NCBI GenBank assembly: GCA_047495785.1
Contig: JBLDXI010000028.1
Coordinates: 1,116,001 to 1,180,000 of the forward strand
Source: Lepidodermella squamata
Lineage: Eukaryota > Gastrotricha
Length of the DNA stretch: 64,000 nt
Direction: 5' to 3'
Shown here: positions 23,501-33,538 of the stretch, in pieces
How positions within the stretch are numbered: position 1 is the first letter of the stretch
How the letters are laid out: each line of letters begins with the position of its first letter
Translations under genes and position numbers: made by a program
The notes under the pieces: generated by a model
What the model saw: only the letters and a program-made list of their open reading frames with translations
Databases searched by the model: none
What the model was told of the DNA's origin: nothing

Positions 23501-26500
23501 AAAACAGTGCCTTCGTTGGTTATATACTCATACTGAGCATCGAAATTATCGACAACTTTCACGAAGTTCAAGGGTCCAGTAATTTCGTACTTCAAGGCGG
23601 CTAAATCGCAGTAGAACAGGCGATTCATCGGGTCGCAGCCTTCCTCCGGAGTTACAATCAAATACCGGCCGCAATGGCTGATTTCAGCTCCGATCATCCA
23701 TTTCGGGTTGTCGGGGAATTCAGCGCATAAAATGTCTTCGGACTGGTTAGTTCCCAGACGATGGTAATACAGCTTTTGGTTAACATTTTCATCGGTCGCC
23801 TTACCATGCGCGACTTCGTCGGAAACAGGGTAGCGGTTGTAGAAGAAGCCGTTGTTGTCATGGGTCCAGGTCATGGACGAGAATTTCACTCGAGTCAAAA
23901 CATCGGGCAAGTCTTTCCAAGTTCCGTCGGGCAGAATTTCACGAAACTGCAATAACAAGATAAATTATTTTCAATTCTTGCATAGGGTGAAAAGATATTC
24001 AGATTTCTATGGTCCCAGGGTGAGCTTATGGACTGCGTAAAATGTGTCAGTTTGCACATTAGGGTTGACAATTTGGTATGCCGAAACTGGCTGACTTTCG
24101 ACCTGGGAAACAGACTGCTAGGTGAAGGCAAAATCAAGAGTAGGGCACCTTAGTATAAAAGATGCAAACATTTTCATGCTATCTTTGGTTTTGATCAGTT
24201 AAGCTGCTCCGAAGTTCAACCGAAAAATCATTTGAATTACCCCTCAATTTTGCGTTTATATTCAGCTGGTTCGCCACCTCTTAGACTATCGAATGCTAAA
24301 CATCAGGTCTTAACTTTGCCCACTTTGATTTTAGCCAGGCCAAAGTGACCCCAGGTCGGCCTTTATAAATCGGCCTTCGAAGCCGTCAGATTTCTTTATC
24401 CAGGCCTTTTCATCGCGACATGCACCACCGATTTCGAATGGGCGGCGCAGAAGGCCTTACTCGAAGTTTGGCCGAAGTTCGTCTAATCGGCTGTTTTTTT
24501 CAATTTTCGAAGGCAATTCTCACGCATGTGAAGAAATATGGACTGCAAATTTTGTTCTACCAGCCCGATGGCTGCGTTCGGTTGCGATCGCGGCAGCTAC
24601 CTTTGTTCCTCTTCATAAAATTGTTCACTAATTTTACGTGCTTGACCAAGACAAGGCAGCCGATCTCGCTAATGTTCCAGAGCTATTCCGGCTTTTCCGA
24701 TACTTCGAAAGAACGTTCGTCGGGGTCTATCACCATGGCCTGCGACTGAGGCGTCCTGTTTGCCATTATGATCGCCTCCCGTCACAAGTCAACTGAATTT
24801 ATTGTTTTCTAGGAATCCACAATGAGGCATAGCTCGAAGTTCGTCTTAATTCAAAGCAAACACAATGCAGAAAACTCAACAGAACGCACTCATATTACGT
24901 TAGCTTTTTGACTTTGTGAACAAAAAAAAACATATCAAATGAATGTGCGAGATTTTTTTGTTTATTAGTCAAGAATTATAACGTGTGATTCCGGTGTTTC
25001 ATTAGAGCGTACCTTATTCATATTGCAAAAGCTGATTCATCTTAAAAAAAGCTTAGGTGTGCGCGCAATCGAAACAAACAAACCGCTTATCAGTAAAAAC
25101 GCTATAAAAAGCGCCAAGTCTATGCCACCGAGCTTTGTAATTTAAAAACGCAAAGTTTCCTCCTGAAACTTATTTACTAAGAAAATCAGTAATTTTTCCC
25201 ACATTCAAGCCATTATATTTTTTTCTTTAGTGGTTTTCTTGTTTTCGAAGTATCAGTTACCCTAATTAACGAATGGCTATGCAAGCTGTGAAAAACGCGT
25301 GGCTGAATTATGTTAAGAAGCAGTCGGAATACACCGCCAGGGATCCAAACGCCCGCGCCAAGCTGCTGGGACTGGTCGCTATTCTGGTGATAATCGCCTG
25401 GAAGATGCCGCGCACCGATGCCTCCTTCATAGGCTGTGCACCCTGCGTCGCCTGGGCCGCTAAATTTTGTTCTGGAATGATAGCAGCCGGTGGAGCATGC
25501 GCCTCGGTGGCCGCCTTTCCACCAGCACTATGTGCATGTCTCCTGGCAGCAGGCGGACTCGTATGTGTCGGAGCCGCTGGAACTTGTGCTGTTATATGTC
25601 TGGCTCCTACCCCCTAGCTGGAAACCTATTAACCTTTTTGTATTCAAGCCAACATGGATCTGCAATTGCTTCCTTCCTCGATATAAGTTTCGAGGATTTT
25701 ATTCGCCATAATTATCATTTGCTTTCACTGAGATGTATCTATTTCGCCTCATACTGCAATAAATCAAATTTACTCAACCAGTATTTTATCCTCCCGGTGT
25801 TCACAGGTGAAGGATGATTCATGGGAGCAGAAAAAGCGTAATCTTTTAATGCGGCATGTGAACGAGATAGTTTCACAAGATCAAGGCATTACTTTTTCTC
25901 ACCATTAAGCGGCCTATATAAAGGGAGTTACATCAGTGATATCGAGTAAAAATGCATCCGAAGAATTCATTTTGCGTTTTTGCATTGATCACTGCGAATT
26001 TGGTAGCATGCTATGGATTGCCCATGGATGCAAAAGTAAGCCAAACGTCCGTATCAAAGTTTCATTCCTTTTTAAATAATTACAGCCGATGAATGCAAGT
26101 GAGTTTTTGCGATTAAATGGGCGTTGGTTTGATGCCTGCAAAAACGGCGATTTGCGCCAAGTTCAAGCAACGGCCCAAGAACTGGAGGCAAGAGGGAAAT
26201 TCGATATCAACAGGGCAGACCCAAGCAATTCCTTTTACAATCGCGATGTTTACACTTGCTTCCACTTGGCTGCTCAATGTCGCGATGGAATCGATGGCGA
26301 ACGTATTGAAATCATGAGATTTTTAATAGCAAAAGGTGCCACGGTTGATATGAACATCCTCGGAAACTTCACAGCACTTCAGATTGCAGCTTACTCTGGA
26401 TGTGCCCGGATTGTCGAGTTTCTGCTTGAAAAAGGCGCTTCCGTCAACGTGGTTTCGTATCCTTACAATCACACTGCCATATTCCGAATCATGGATCAAA

Positions 26501-28546
26501 TGCCGGGGGTAAATCAGCCCCAAATAGTGCGCTTATTGCTTCAATACGGGGCGTCGCTCAACGTTACTTGGTTCGGCCGATCTATACAGAATTACGCTAT
26601 GCTACGAGCTGCCGATTGGGAGACGCTGGACATTTTGAACGAAAACATGACGGCTCTTGATTATGAACAACTTGACCCCCGATTCTATCCAGATAAATCT
26701 CACCAGTGGTTCTGGCGCAGAAAGCCGAATTTAGTTGCTGAAATTGTGCGACCGATCTTAGCGAGAAATTCTACTCCTTCGAACTTATTAAAGCGAATTT
26801 TCCACACTAATCTATCGCCCGCAGACAACTTCACGGAGCTTTTGTCAAACAACGTAACTAGACTTATGATGAACTTTCTACTGCAAACCAGGAATTTTCC
26901 AAGTTCGAATTGGACCGAATCCAGGTGGTGGGATTCGATCATTCGTTACATTTTTCAAAGAGGATCCGCGGATCATGTTCGAAATCTGATGGATACAATT
27001 CAAATCGAGCCTTGGGTTTACCCACTAGCTGCCGATAACGTGTACTACGCACCGCAAATTTTGCGCCTACTATTTTCTAGAAATATTTCGATAGAAGGCT
27101 ACGAGCTTGCAACTCTCCTAAATTCTTTCTATTTCAAGAAAAATGCTGACGAGCCGCTGAGCATCATATTACGTCACCTGGACAATACCACTGCATTGCT
27201 ATCAAAGCCAAATGTGACACTTCAGCATAAAGCAATTGAGTTTGGAGAGTCTTATTTCCGTCTGCTACTCGATGCAGGCGCGTCATTAAACGTCAGAAAT
27301 GAATACGGCGCGACACCGGTTATGAAAATTGTCCAGAAATTCTCTTATGAGACTTTTCTCCTCGCCATCGATCATGGCGCTTCGATTTACGACGTCGACG
27401 CAGAAAATATGTCTTCGCTTTATTACGTCGCCTCGAATACGATGACGAACGCCTCATTGACTATAGCCAAATATCTAATCCGAGCCGGCCTGTCTGTTAA
27501 TCAAGCAGGTAACGGTTATGGATCTACCCCGCTATTGAGAGCTGCAATGGCAGGTTCTTTCGACATGGTTCGGCTGTTGGTGGAAAATGGTGCTGATGTG
27601 AATGTGGTGAATCGAGGAAATACAACCGCTTTCGATTTGGCAATGAAATCGAATCTAGCCTGTGCTGCGTACCTTTTGGACAGAATGGATAGCTCTAAAC
27701 GAGCTCAGGCACTGCGTCGTTTCTCCAATTTTTTCAAACCAGCCGCCATTTCTCAGAACTGAACGACACATGGTATTGAGAAAATGTGTTACGTATCTAA
27801 CTTGAAATTCGATATCAACTACTATTTTGATGCAATACCCATAACATAAGGTTTCTATTTGCAATTCCTATTACCCAATGCTAGTTCCTGATGATTCAAG
27901 CTCCGGATTAACATAAAATTTATATATAAAATTTAACGATTTATGAATAAAGCAGTATTTTTATAGCATAGATCAGCGTCTCTCGCCAATTATTATGAGA
28001 TTTCACATTTTTCGCAACAAAAACATATTTGACTTGCCTTGATAGTAATCCAATCTGAGCCGCCATCGGTCAATCCATACGCCCAATACTGGCCATTCTC
28101 AGAGAACGACTGGCGGTGCAGCGCCACAGTTCCATCGGTAGACAGCGTATTTGGGTCGAAAAACACGGTACCCTCATCTCCGGGCTGTTTATGAATGTAC
28201 AAAACATTCTGGTTTTGAAGGCCGGTATTGAAGGTATGGAAATAGAACTGGCCCTCCTTGTGATAACTGCCGTATTTCGGGTAGTCCCACAGCGATTGAA
28301 GGCGATTCTTGTATTTATCGCGGATTTTGGATGACTTTACGTAGCTATGAAACAGTTCCTGCTGTTTAGCCACGAATTCTTTAGTTTGCTCAGAATCCGG
28401 ATTTTCAAGCCAACGATAAGGATCTTTAATCTGAAAAACGAATAAAAAATATATTAAAAAAATATACTCTCACAATTTACCTCTTGCTTATCTTTGCCGT
28501 AAACGTCAATTACATCGTCTCGGGTGAATTTAGGGTATTCCAACAT
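20559..28546 (-). CDS. PREP: Prolyl endopeptidase (prolyl oligopeptidase, S9A)
   Basis: Six exons (28546-28481, 28430-28038, 23946-22973, 22660-22344, 21014-20680, 20624-20559) join in phase to 716 residues; PREP is usually about 710. This cytosolic serine peptidase cuts short peptides after proline. The beta-propeller gate spans exons 2 and 3 ([33 protein letters not shown]). The hydrolase domain shows [14 protein letters not shown], nucleophile motif SGGSNGGLL, the Asp region [13 protein letters not shown] and the catalytic His in [11 protein letters not shown]. Intron 2 (about 4.1 kb) uses a GC donor (AAG|GCAAGT) and carries two genes on the other strand. An acceptor-like TATATAG lies eight bases upstream of the ATG, and the FAHD2-like stop is only 136 bases away. 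Confidence 0.96.
21015..22343. other. PREP intron 4, repeats only
   Basis: 1.3 kb between PREP exons 4 and 5. It contains the GC-rich segment 21160-21600 and AT-rich remainder, with no open frame that matches a family I know. The short GC-rich words near 22120-22210 resemble the hairpin repeats seen elsewhere in the window. Confidence 0.4.
25103..25110 (+). promoter_or_regulatory. TATA box of the small Cys-rich gene nested in PREP
   Basis: TATAAAAA preceded by a GC base pair, 163 bases upstream of the ATG at 25273. It would place the transcription start near 25135, giving a 5'UTR of about 140 bases. It is inferred from sequence and position only. Confidence 0.5.
25273..25617 (+). CDS. Small Cys/Ala/Gly-rich hydrophobic protein nested in PREP intron 2
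   Basis: Single frame of 114 residues on the strand opposite PREP. Residues 1-30 are basic and polar. Residues 31-43 form a hydrophobic stretch ([13 protein letters not shown]). From residue 52 on the protein is almost wholly Ala, Gly, Cys, Val and Leu, with about ten cysteines in spaced pairs ([27 protein letters not shown]). The codon third positions are GC-richer than the flanks and a TATA box precedes it, which argues for a real gene. I do not recognise the family. The Cys-rich hydrophobic tail loosely recalls small secreted disulfide-bonded peptides of microbes, but that is only an impression. A membrane or lipid-associated protein is equally possible. Confidence 0.55.
   Translation: MAMQAVKNAWLNYVKKQSEYTARDPNARAKLLGLVAILVIIAWKMPRTDASFIGCAPCVAWAAKFCSGMIAAGGACASVAAFPPALCACLLAAGGLVCVGAAGTCAVICLAPTP
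25915..25922 (+). promoter_or_regulatory. TATA box of the secreted ankyrin-repeat gene
   Basis: TATATAAA in a GC context (GGCC before, GGGAG after), 37 bases upstream of the ATG. The spacing implies a very short 5'UTR. No splice-acceptor-like sequence intervenes, unlike the housekeeping genes nearby. Confidence 0.55.
25952..27762 (+). CDS. Secreted ankyrin-repeat protein nested in PREP intron 2
   Basis: Two exons, 25952-26035 and 26086-27762, join in phase 0 to 586 residues. Exon 1 encodes exactly a signal peptide ([20 protein letters not shown], then YGLPMDAK). The rest has ankyrin repeats near residues 60-180 ([32 protein letters not shown]) and 420-560 ([51 protein letters not shown]). 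The middle is divergent and helical. Many N-glycosylation sequons (NFT, NHT, NVT, NMT, NST, NTT) fit the secretory pathway, which is unusual for ankyrin proteins. It lies opposite to PREP inside the 4.1-kb intron and has its own TATA box. Function is unknown; an extracellular binding role is an inference. Confidence 0.85.
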
Positions 28547-28682
28547 TGTTTCAGCTATATAAATTAAAATCTATCATCAAATAAAGAAACGTATGAAAAT
28601 CTACCGTTATTTTCAGAAGATAATTCATTATTCCTGAATAATGATGGAAAGTCCGTAGAGTTTTTTGTTTTTAAATTAAAAA
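28547..28682 (-). other. Intercistronic spacer, FAHD2-like copy A to PREP
   Basis: 136 bases separate the FAHD2-like stop from the PREP ATG on the same strand. Near the PREP end is AT-rich sequence ending TTTATATAG, followed by CTGAAACA and the ATG. This fits a trans-splice or 5'UTR-intron acceptor. A short upstream frame starting ATGAATTATC with a GTAGAT donor could instead give PREP a small extra first exon. Confidence 0.45.
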
Positions 28683-29830
28683 TTACGATATTTTAACTGT
28701 GAAAGATCCGATATTTTCAATGGTTGTAGTTATAACGTCGCCTCTTTTCAGGTATTCTGGAGGTTTGCGGAAAACACCAACTCCAGACGGAGTGCCAGTG
28801 AGAATGACATCACCCGGCAACAGGGTCCAAAATTTAGCACAATAAGCTACTACATCAGCAGGTTTGAAGACTAACTGAGTCAAAGGACTCGATTGCTTTT
28901 CAACACCATTAACGCTACAGCCAATGTTGAAATGAGCAGCATTTATGCCGAAATCAGGCGGCAACTCGTCAGGTGTAACTATTGAAGCGCCCTGGAGAAA
29001 TTTTATCATGACAAAATAATTTCAAAACGTTTCGTTTCAAACCATTGGGCAAAATGAATCCATCCCTATTTGAGATTCAAATTGTTTAATTCATTCAATT
29101 ACTCAAAGATTTCTGGGACCTTTTGACATGATCCATTGGTTCATATTCCGACCAACAGCTTGCCATTCTCGGGCGCTGATATCTTGAGTAACCACATAGC
29201 CAGCGATAGCCTCGTTTGCGGTGGTTTTATCTAAGGTACTACCAGCCGGGACAGTTTTACCGATAACAAAGCCTAGCTCTACTTCCCAATCCAGCCGTTT
29301 TGTGACATTATTTTTCGGGTAGATTACCTCGTCTTCAGGTCCAATAATAGCCTGCGGAAATTTGTTGCAAATACCGGGCTCTTTAGGAATCGGCTTATTT
29401 TGTTCGAGGCAGTGACCGGAATCTAAATTGAAAAACTGCTCTACTATGATCTTGACAATGAAATAAGAATATTACAATTCATTCCAACGCACAGCACTTT
29501 GTCCGGACTCGTTATAGGCGGCAAAATCCGGAAATCGGCTCGGTTTAGCTTGGCTAAAGTTTGGGATTTAACTGCTTGACGAATATGGGATAACATAGCG
29601 GGTCCCTCCATCAGCAGGCTGACCTATAAATAGTCAGGTCTAACTCACAAGCCGGTTTGTTTTCTGGAGCTTACCATATCATTGATTCCCTTTCTTTCAA
29701 GGCTGAAAGTTTCGGTCAAGTTGATGAAAGATCTCTCTTCTTTATCAACGAACGCTCCGATTGAGCATTTGATTCGATGATAAGGCGGTTTGATGCCAGC
29801 CGCTTTAGTGATAAATTGAAGCAGGCGCAT
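28683..29830 (-). CDS. Fumarylacetoacetate hydrolase domain protein (FAHD2-like), copy A
   Basis: Five exons, 29830-29675, 29623-29476, 29422-29120, 29065-29043 (a 23-base microexon) and 28991-28683, join in phase to 312 residues. FAHD-fold enzymes are Mg/Mn-dependent hydrolases or decarboxylases acting on beta-keto acids. The metal-binding and active-site blocks are present: PPITSPDKVLCVGMN, LDWEVELGFVIGK (metal-binding Glu), GYVVTQDISAREWQ and ILTGTPSGVGVFRKPP near the C terminus. The expected HC motif after the first block reads YSGHCLEQN. The microexon supplies GMDSFCPM, aligning with the uninterrupted copy B. An acceptor-like TTTAG lies six bases before the ATG. The exact substrate of FAHD2 proteins is not settled. 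Confidence 0.88.
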
Positions 29831-30028
29831 TCTAAGCTAAACGAAGAAATCAGAAATATCAGAAAGTCATCATAATCAATAGTTTATTATATTAATTCCA
29901 TGAAAAATCAACTCGGAGCAATTTTAAAGAGTAAAAACTAAATTCATGTATTTATATGCAGAATAATTGAAAGAATCAAGAAAATGATTGGAAGATTAGC
30001 ACATATTAAGCTGAAAGCTTTCACGAGT
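29831..30028 (-). other. Intercistronic spacer between the two FAHD2-like genes
   Basis: 198 AT-rich bases between copy B's stop and copy A's start on the minus strand. The copy A side ends with GATTTCTTCGTTTAG (AG at 29838-29837). No promoter-like element is evident, which fits a shared transcript, though that is inference. Confidence 0.4.
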
Positions 30029-31065
30029 TTAAATGATTTTTGTGGTGATGTCCCCAATGTTTTCGATGGTTGTCGTGATAACATCGCCTTGCTTCATGTA
30101 CTCTGGAGGCTTACGGAATACTCCTACGCCAGGTGGGGTGCCAGTCAAAATCAAATCACCCGGCAATAAGGTCCAGAACTTAGCACAGTACTGAACAATA
30201 TCAACCGGTTTAAACACCAGCTGTGATATCTGACTAGATTGCTTCACAACTCCATTAACACTGCAGCCAATGTGATAGGCGGGTGGGTTAACAGCGAAAT
30301 CCTCCGGAAATTCATCGGCTGAAACAATCGACGCACCCTAAATTAGATTGAGTATGTATAAGTATCTAATGAATAATGACAATAAGGCGCTTACGATGGG
30401 ACAAAAGCCGTCAATAGATTTAGAGATTGTCCATTGATTCATGTTTTTGCCACCAAACTGCCAATCTCTTGCGCTGATATCCTGAACAACGGCGTAACCA
30501 AAAATGGCATCTTTCGCAGTTTCGCGATCTGGATTGCTTGCAACAGGAATCTTCTTCCCGATTGCAATCGTCAGCTCAACTTCCCAGTCTAGCTGCTCAG
30601 TCACGTGGGGATAAACCAAGTCGTCCTCAACCCCTATGAGGCAAGGTGGGAATTTGTTGAAAATAACAGGTTCGGAGGGAACCGGTTGATTCTGCTCGGC
30701 ACAATGATCAAAATAATTCATTCCAACACATAGAACTTTGTCAGGACTTGTAATCGGCGGCAACACACGAACGGCACTGCGTTCAAGCCGGTGGGATTTC
30801 GAAGCAATAGCATCATTGATGCGCTTTCGCAAATCAGTGCCGTGAATCAATAAACCAACCTACAGAGAGTCAATTATTATAAGATGAAATAAGTAAGGCA
30901 GTTAGAAACCATATCTGTGATGCCAAGCTTTTCAAGCCCAAGAGCTTCAGTAAGATTGACCAATGTCTTTTCATCTTTGTCTACGAAAGCTCCGATTGAA
31001 CACTTGATTCGATGATACGGAGGACGCAACTGAGAGGCTTTCTCGACGAACTGCAACAAGCGCAT
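30029..31065 (-). CDS. Fumarylacetoacetate hydrolase domain protein (FAHD2-like), copy B
   Basis: Three exons, 31065-30910, 30859-30395 and 30337-30029, join in phase to 309 residues. It is a tandem paralogue of copy A: first exons have the same length (52 codons) and last exons align end to end. Blocks include RIKCSIGAFVDKDEKTLVNL, VLCVGMNYFDHCAEQNQPVP (an intact HC motif, unlike copy A), QLDWEVELTIAIGKKIP, VVQDISARDWQFGGKNMNQW and ILTGTPPGVGVFRKPP. Copy B lacks two of copy A's introns, so intron gain or loss followed the duplication. No acceptor-like AG lies just before its ATG. It could be the first cistron of a B-A-PREP unit. Confidence 0.9.
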
Positions 31066-31949
31066 TTTTAATCAGACACCGAAAAAAACAAGCTGTGTGA
31101 TGTGCGGTATAAACGTTCAGATGAGTTTCAAAACTATCAGCTGATGAGAAGATCGCGGGAACCAATTTAAAGGCATCTTAATGAATTTCAACGGTATTGA
31201 AAATATAAACGGGGTTTTTCGTCAACAATTAGCAAAAAAATGCCGTATTCGAGAATTTTACTTATTTATTGCCGCATCTCATTTTACGGCTTATGAGAAG
31301 CCTTTTACCCGTCACAACTATGGAAGCTTATCCGTTTTGCAGCGTCCTTCAACGACATCTCGTTTGCCGCAATGAAGCTTCGAGCGACATTCTCTCGAGT
31401 GGCAGCGTTTTTTTTAGAATGGTAATCTACACCAATTCTGCATTTTTCTGAACAGGAAAGGTACTCCGAATTCCGATCCGGACTTTTTGACCCATCTTGC
31501 TCTTGTTTTGAGTGTCAAGTGACGTGTTACTGATGTATGCAGTTGCCTTGGTTTACTTTATTGTTTAATTATTGGTCATCGGGCTTTTCATTGAAATTGA
31601 ATGTATAGCATGTCATAGCACAAGTTTTGGGTTGGTGGGAGTAGAAGTCTGGTTGCCATCATTCACCATCAACTACTCGCCAGTGGGATCTTGCTAACCG
31701 CGAGCTTGTTGCTTGTTCAGGCGAATTTATCGTTTTCGCCTTGAGGATTTGATTTCTAATTATATTCTGGTATCTGATACCCTGCAACCTGCATTTTCCC
31801 GAGCGCCGGACATCCAGGTAGAAAGTACCCATCCATCGCACGTTGCCACTTACTGTGTTTCATCAATGGCAGATCCAGACTTTTATATATTGTCGATTAT
31901 TTCGTTCTTCTGATACTCCTTCTAGGGTTTTCTATTCTCAAGGTTTAAT
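31066..31949. other. Divergent intergenic region between FAHD2-like copy B and SMNDC1
   Basis: 880 bases between divergently transcribed genes, so promoters of both units are expected here. I see no TATA box or named motif. Open frames (e.g. 31713-31913) are short and featureless. Near the right end CTCCTTCTAG (AG 31924-31925) could be a splice acceptor for SMNDC1. Confidence 0.4.
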
Positions 31950-32721
31950 ATGGGTGATTTGGAGGAATCTGTTGCTAAATTGACAACTTTCAAGCTTCAG
32001 CTCGAGCATGTCGAGGCTATGCTGCTAAATGACCCCGAAAATGAAGATCTGCTGAAGCTGAAAAGTGATTTAGAGGTATTGCTTATTTTGCATAATATTT
32101 GATTGATTAGTTTCGAATATTTTACAGGAAGTTGTTACGCTTACTGCGGAGCTGATCGAAAAGTCTCAAGCCAAGCCGGTCGATGACGACGACGCTGAAC
32201 CTCGAAGCGGCCCTTCGGGCGAGACAAAGAAAGAGTGGCGAGTTGGCGATTACTGCATGGCACCTTGGGCTACTGACAAGAAAGTATACGAAGCTTTAAT
32301 CGAGAAAATCAACGGCGACTTTGCAGTCGTGCGATTTATAGGTTACGACAATCAAGAAACCGTCTCGCTCAAGCAGTTGATGAAACTCGACAAAAGCCGG
32401 CTGTCTAACAGCGTCATCGAAAAGAAGGTACACCGCGAGAAGCTTCTCAAAGAAAAAGAACGTAAACAAGAAAAGAAAGCTAAATGGATGGAAAAGGTCA
32501 AAACTGAAGAGCAAATTAAAGAACAGGAGAAAAAAGGCTGGCAAGATTTCCACTCAAAGCTTTCGAAGAGCTTCAAATCTCGAGTGACTCAAAAAAGTAT
32601 TTTCGCCTCGCCTTCTTCAACATCAGGTCATGTTGGAGTAGGTACAAACGACATTGGTGGTAAACAGCCGACTAATTTTAAAATGCCGGCGAATCGATGG
32701 GAAACGACCTCTAAAAAATAG
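31950..32721 (+). CDS. SMNDC1: Survival of motor neuron-related splicing factor 30 (SPF30, Tudor domain)
   Basis: Exons 31950-32075 and 32128-32721 join in phase to 239 residues; the human protein has 238. SPF30 is a nuclear spliceosome assembly factor whose Tudor domain reads symmetric dimethylarginine on Sm proteins. The N-terminal 45 residues form the usual helix (MGDLEESVAKLTTFKLQLEH). The Tudor domain is at about residues 70-130 (EWRVGDYCMAPWATDKKVYE, VVRFIGYDNQETVSL). A Lys/Glu-rich helical segment follows, and the tail ends KMPANRWETTSKK, matching the family's NRWE motif. GOSR2 begins 104 bases after the stop on the same strand. Confidence 0.95.
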
Positions 32722-32825
32722 CACTGGCCCGTTTTCATTTTGTTCGGTTTTTAAATACGCGTTTTTTCAAGTAAAGTTCAGTTCGGTTAACGTTGTTTTC
32801 TTTATTAGGAATTGTTTAAATTGAG
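32722..32825 (+). other. Intercistronic spacer SMNDC1 to GOSR2 with acceptor-like site
   Basis: Only 104 bases between stop and start codons. A pyrimidine-rich run ends TTTTCTTTATTAG (AG 32807-32808), 17 bases before the GOSR2 ATG. No room exists for an ordinary terminator plus promoter, so co-transcription with trans-splicing is suggested. Confidence 0.5.
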
Positions 32826-33538
32826 ATGGATTTTCTTTATTTACATTCCAAGCGGCTCTTGGAGGACATTCAGAAGGGCCTAGCAACTTACGACAATTTA
32901 CCAGCAGCACAAGCTGGTTCTGCCTTCACAGAAGTTCAAACTCTCATCGATCAGTTGGTTTCGAATTGCGAACGGCTCAATCTTATGGTTTCAAAAGAAG
33001 CGCCGGATCGTAGGGTGTCAGCAAAGCTCAAAGTCGATCAGCTACGCTACGACTGTCAACATCTGCAAGCTAGTCTGTACAATTTACAAAACAAGAAACA
33101 TCAACAGATGACTGAACAAACCGAACGAGAGGCGCTGTTCTCGCGACACCGGCCCGTCGGCGGCGGCGGATCGACTAGTCAAGCCGATACGCAGTTGTAC
33201 ATTGACGATTCGTTGACTCACAACAACAAATTGCATAGCGCCAATCGTAATATCGAGAACATGTTAGGTAACGGATATGCAGCACTGGAAAACCTGCGAG
33301 GACAGCGCGAACGCCTAAAAGGTGCCCATCGCCGAATTATGGATGTTTTGAATCAACTCGGTCTTTCAAACACCTTAATGAGGTAAATTTATTTCTCACA
33401 TTTTTTCAAAAATTTCAATTAAATTTCATTTTATTTAGGGTCATCGAGCGGCGAACCACGGAGGACCGGTACATTTTTTACGGCCTATCACTTTTCACTC
33501 TGTTCGTAATAGTCATGGCGTGGTACTATTTTATGTAA
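32826..33538 (+). CDS. GOSR2: Membrin, Golgi SNAP receptor 2 (Qb-SNARE)
   Basis: Exons 32826-33382 and 33439-33538 join in phase to 218 residues; human GOSR2 has 212. Membrin is a Qb-SNARE of the cis-Golgi that mediates ER-to-Golgi vesicle fusion. Seen in order: an N-terminal helical bundle (SKEAPDRRVSAKLKVDQLRY, a strongly conserved family stretch), the SNARE helix at about 135-185 (NRNIENMLGNGYAALENLRG; RIMDVLNQLGLSNTLMR) and a C-terminal membrane anchor (FYGLSLFTLFVIVMAWYYF). The anchor lies in exon 2, which ends two residues later. Confidence 0.94.

Noticed and set aside
30240-30337. Apparent one-base frameshift in the last exon of FAHD2-like copy B
   Set aside because: It arose from a reading slip. 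With the acceptor AG at 30339-30338 the exon is 309 bases and aligns codon by codon with copy A.
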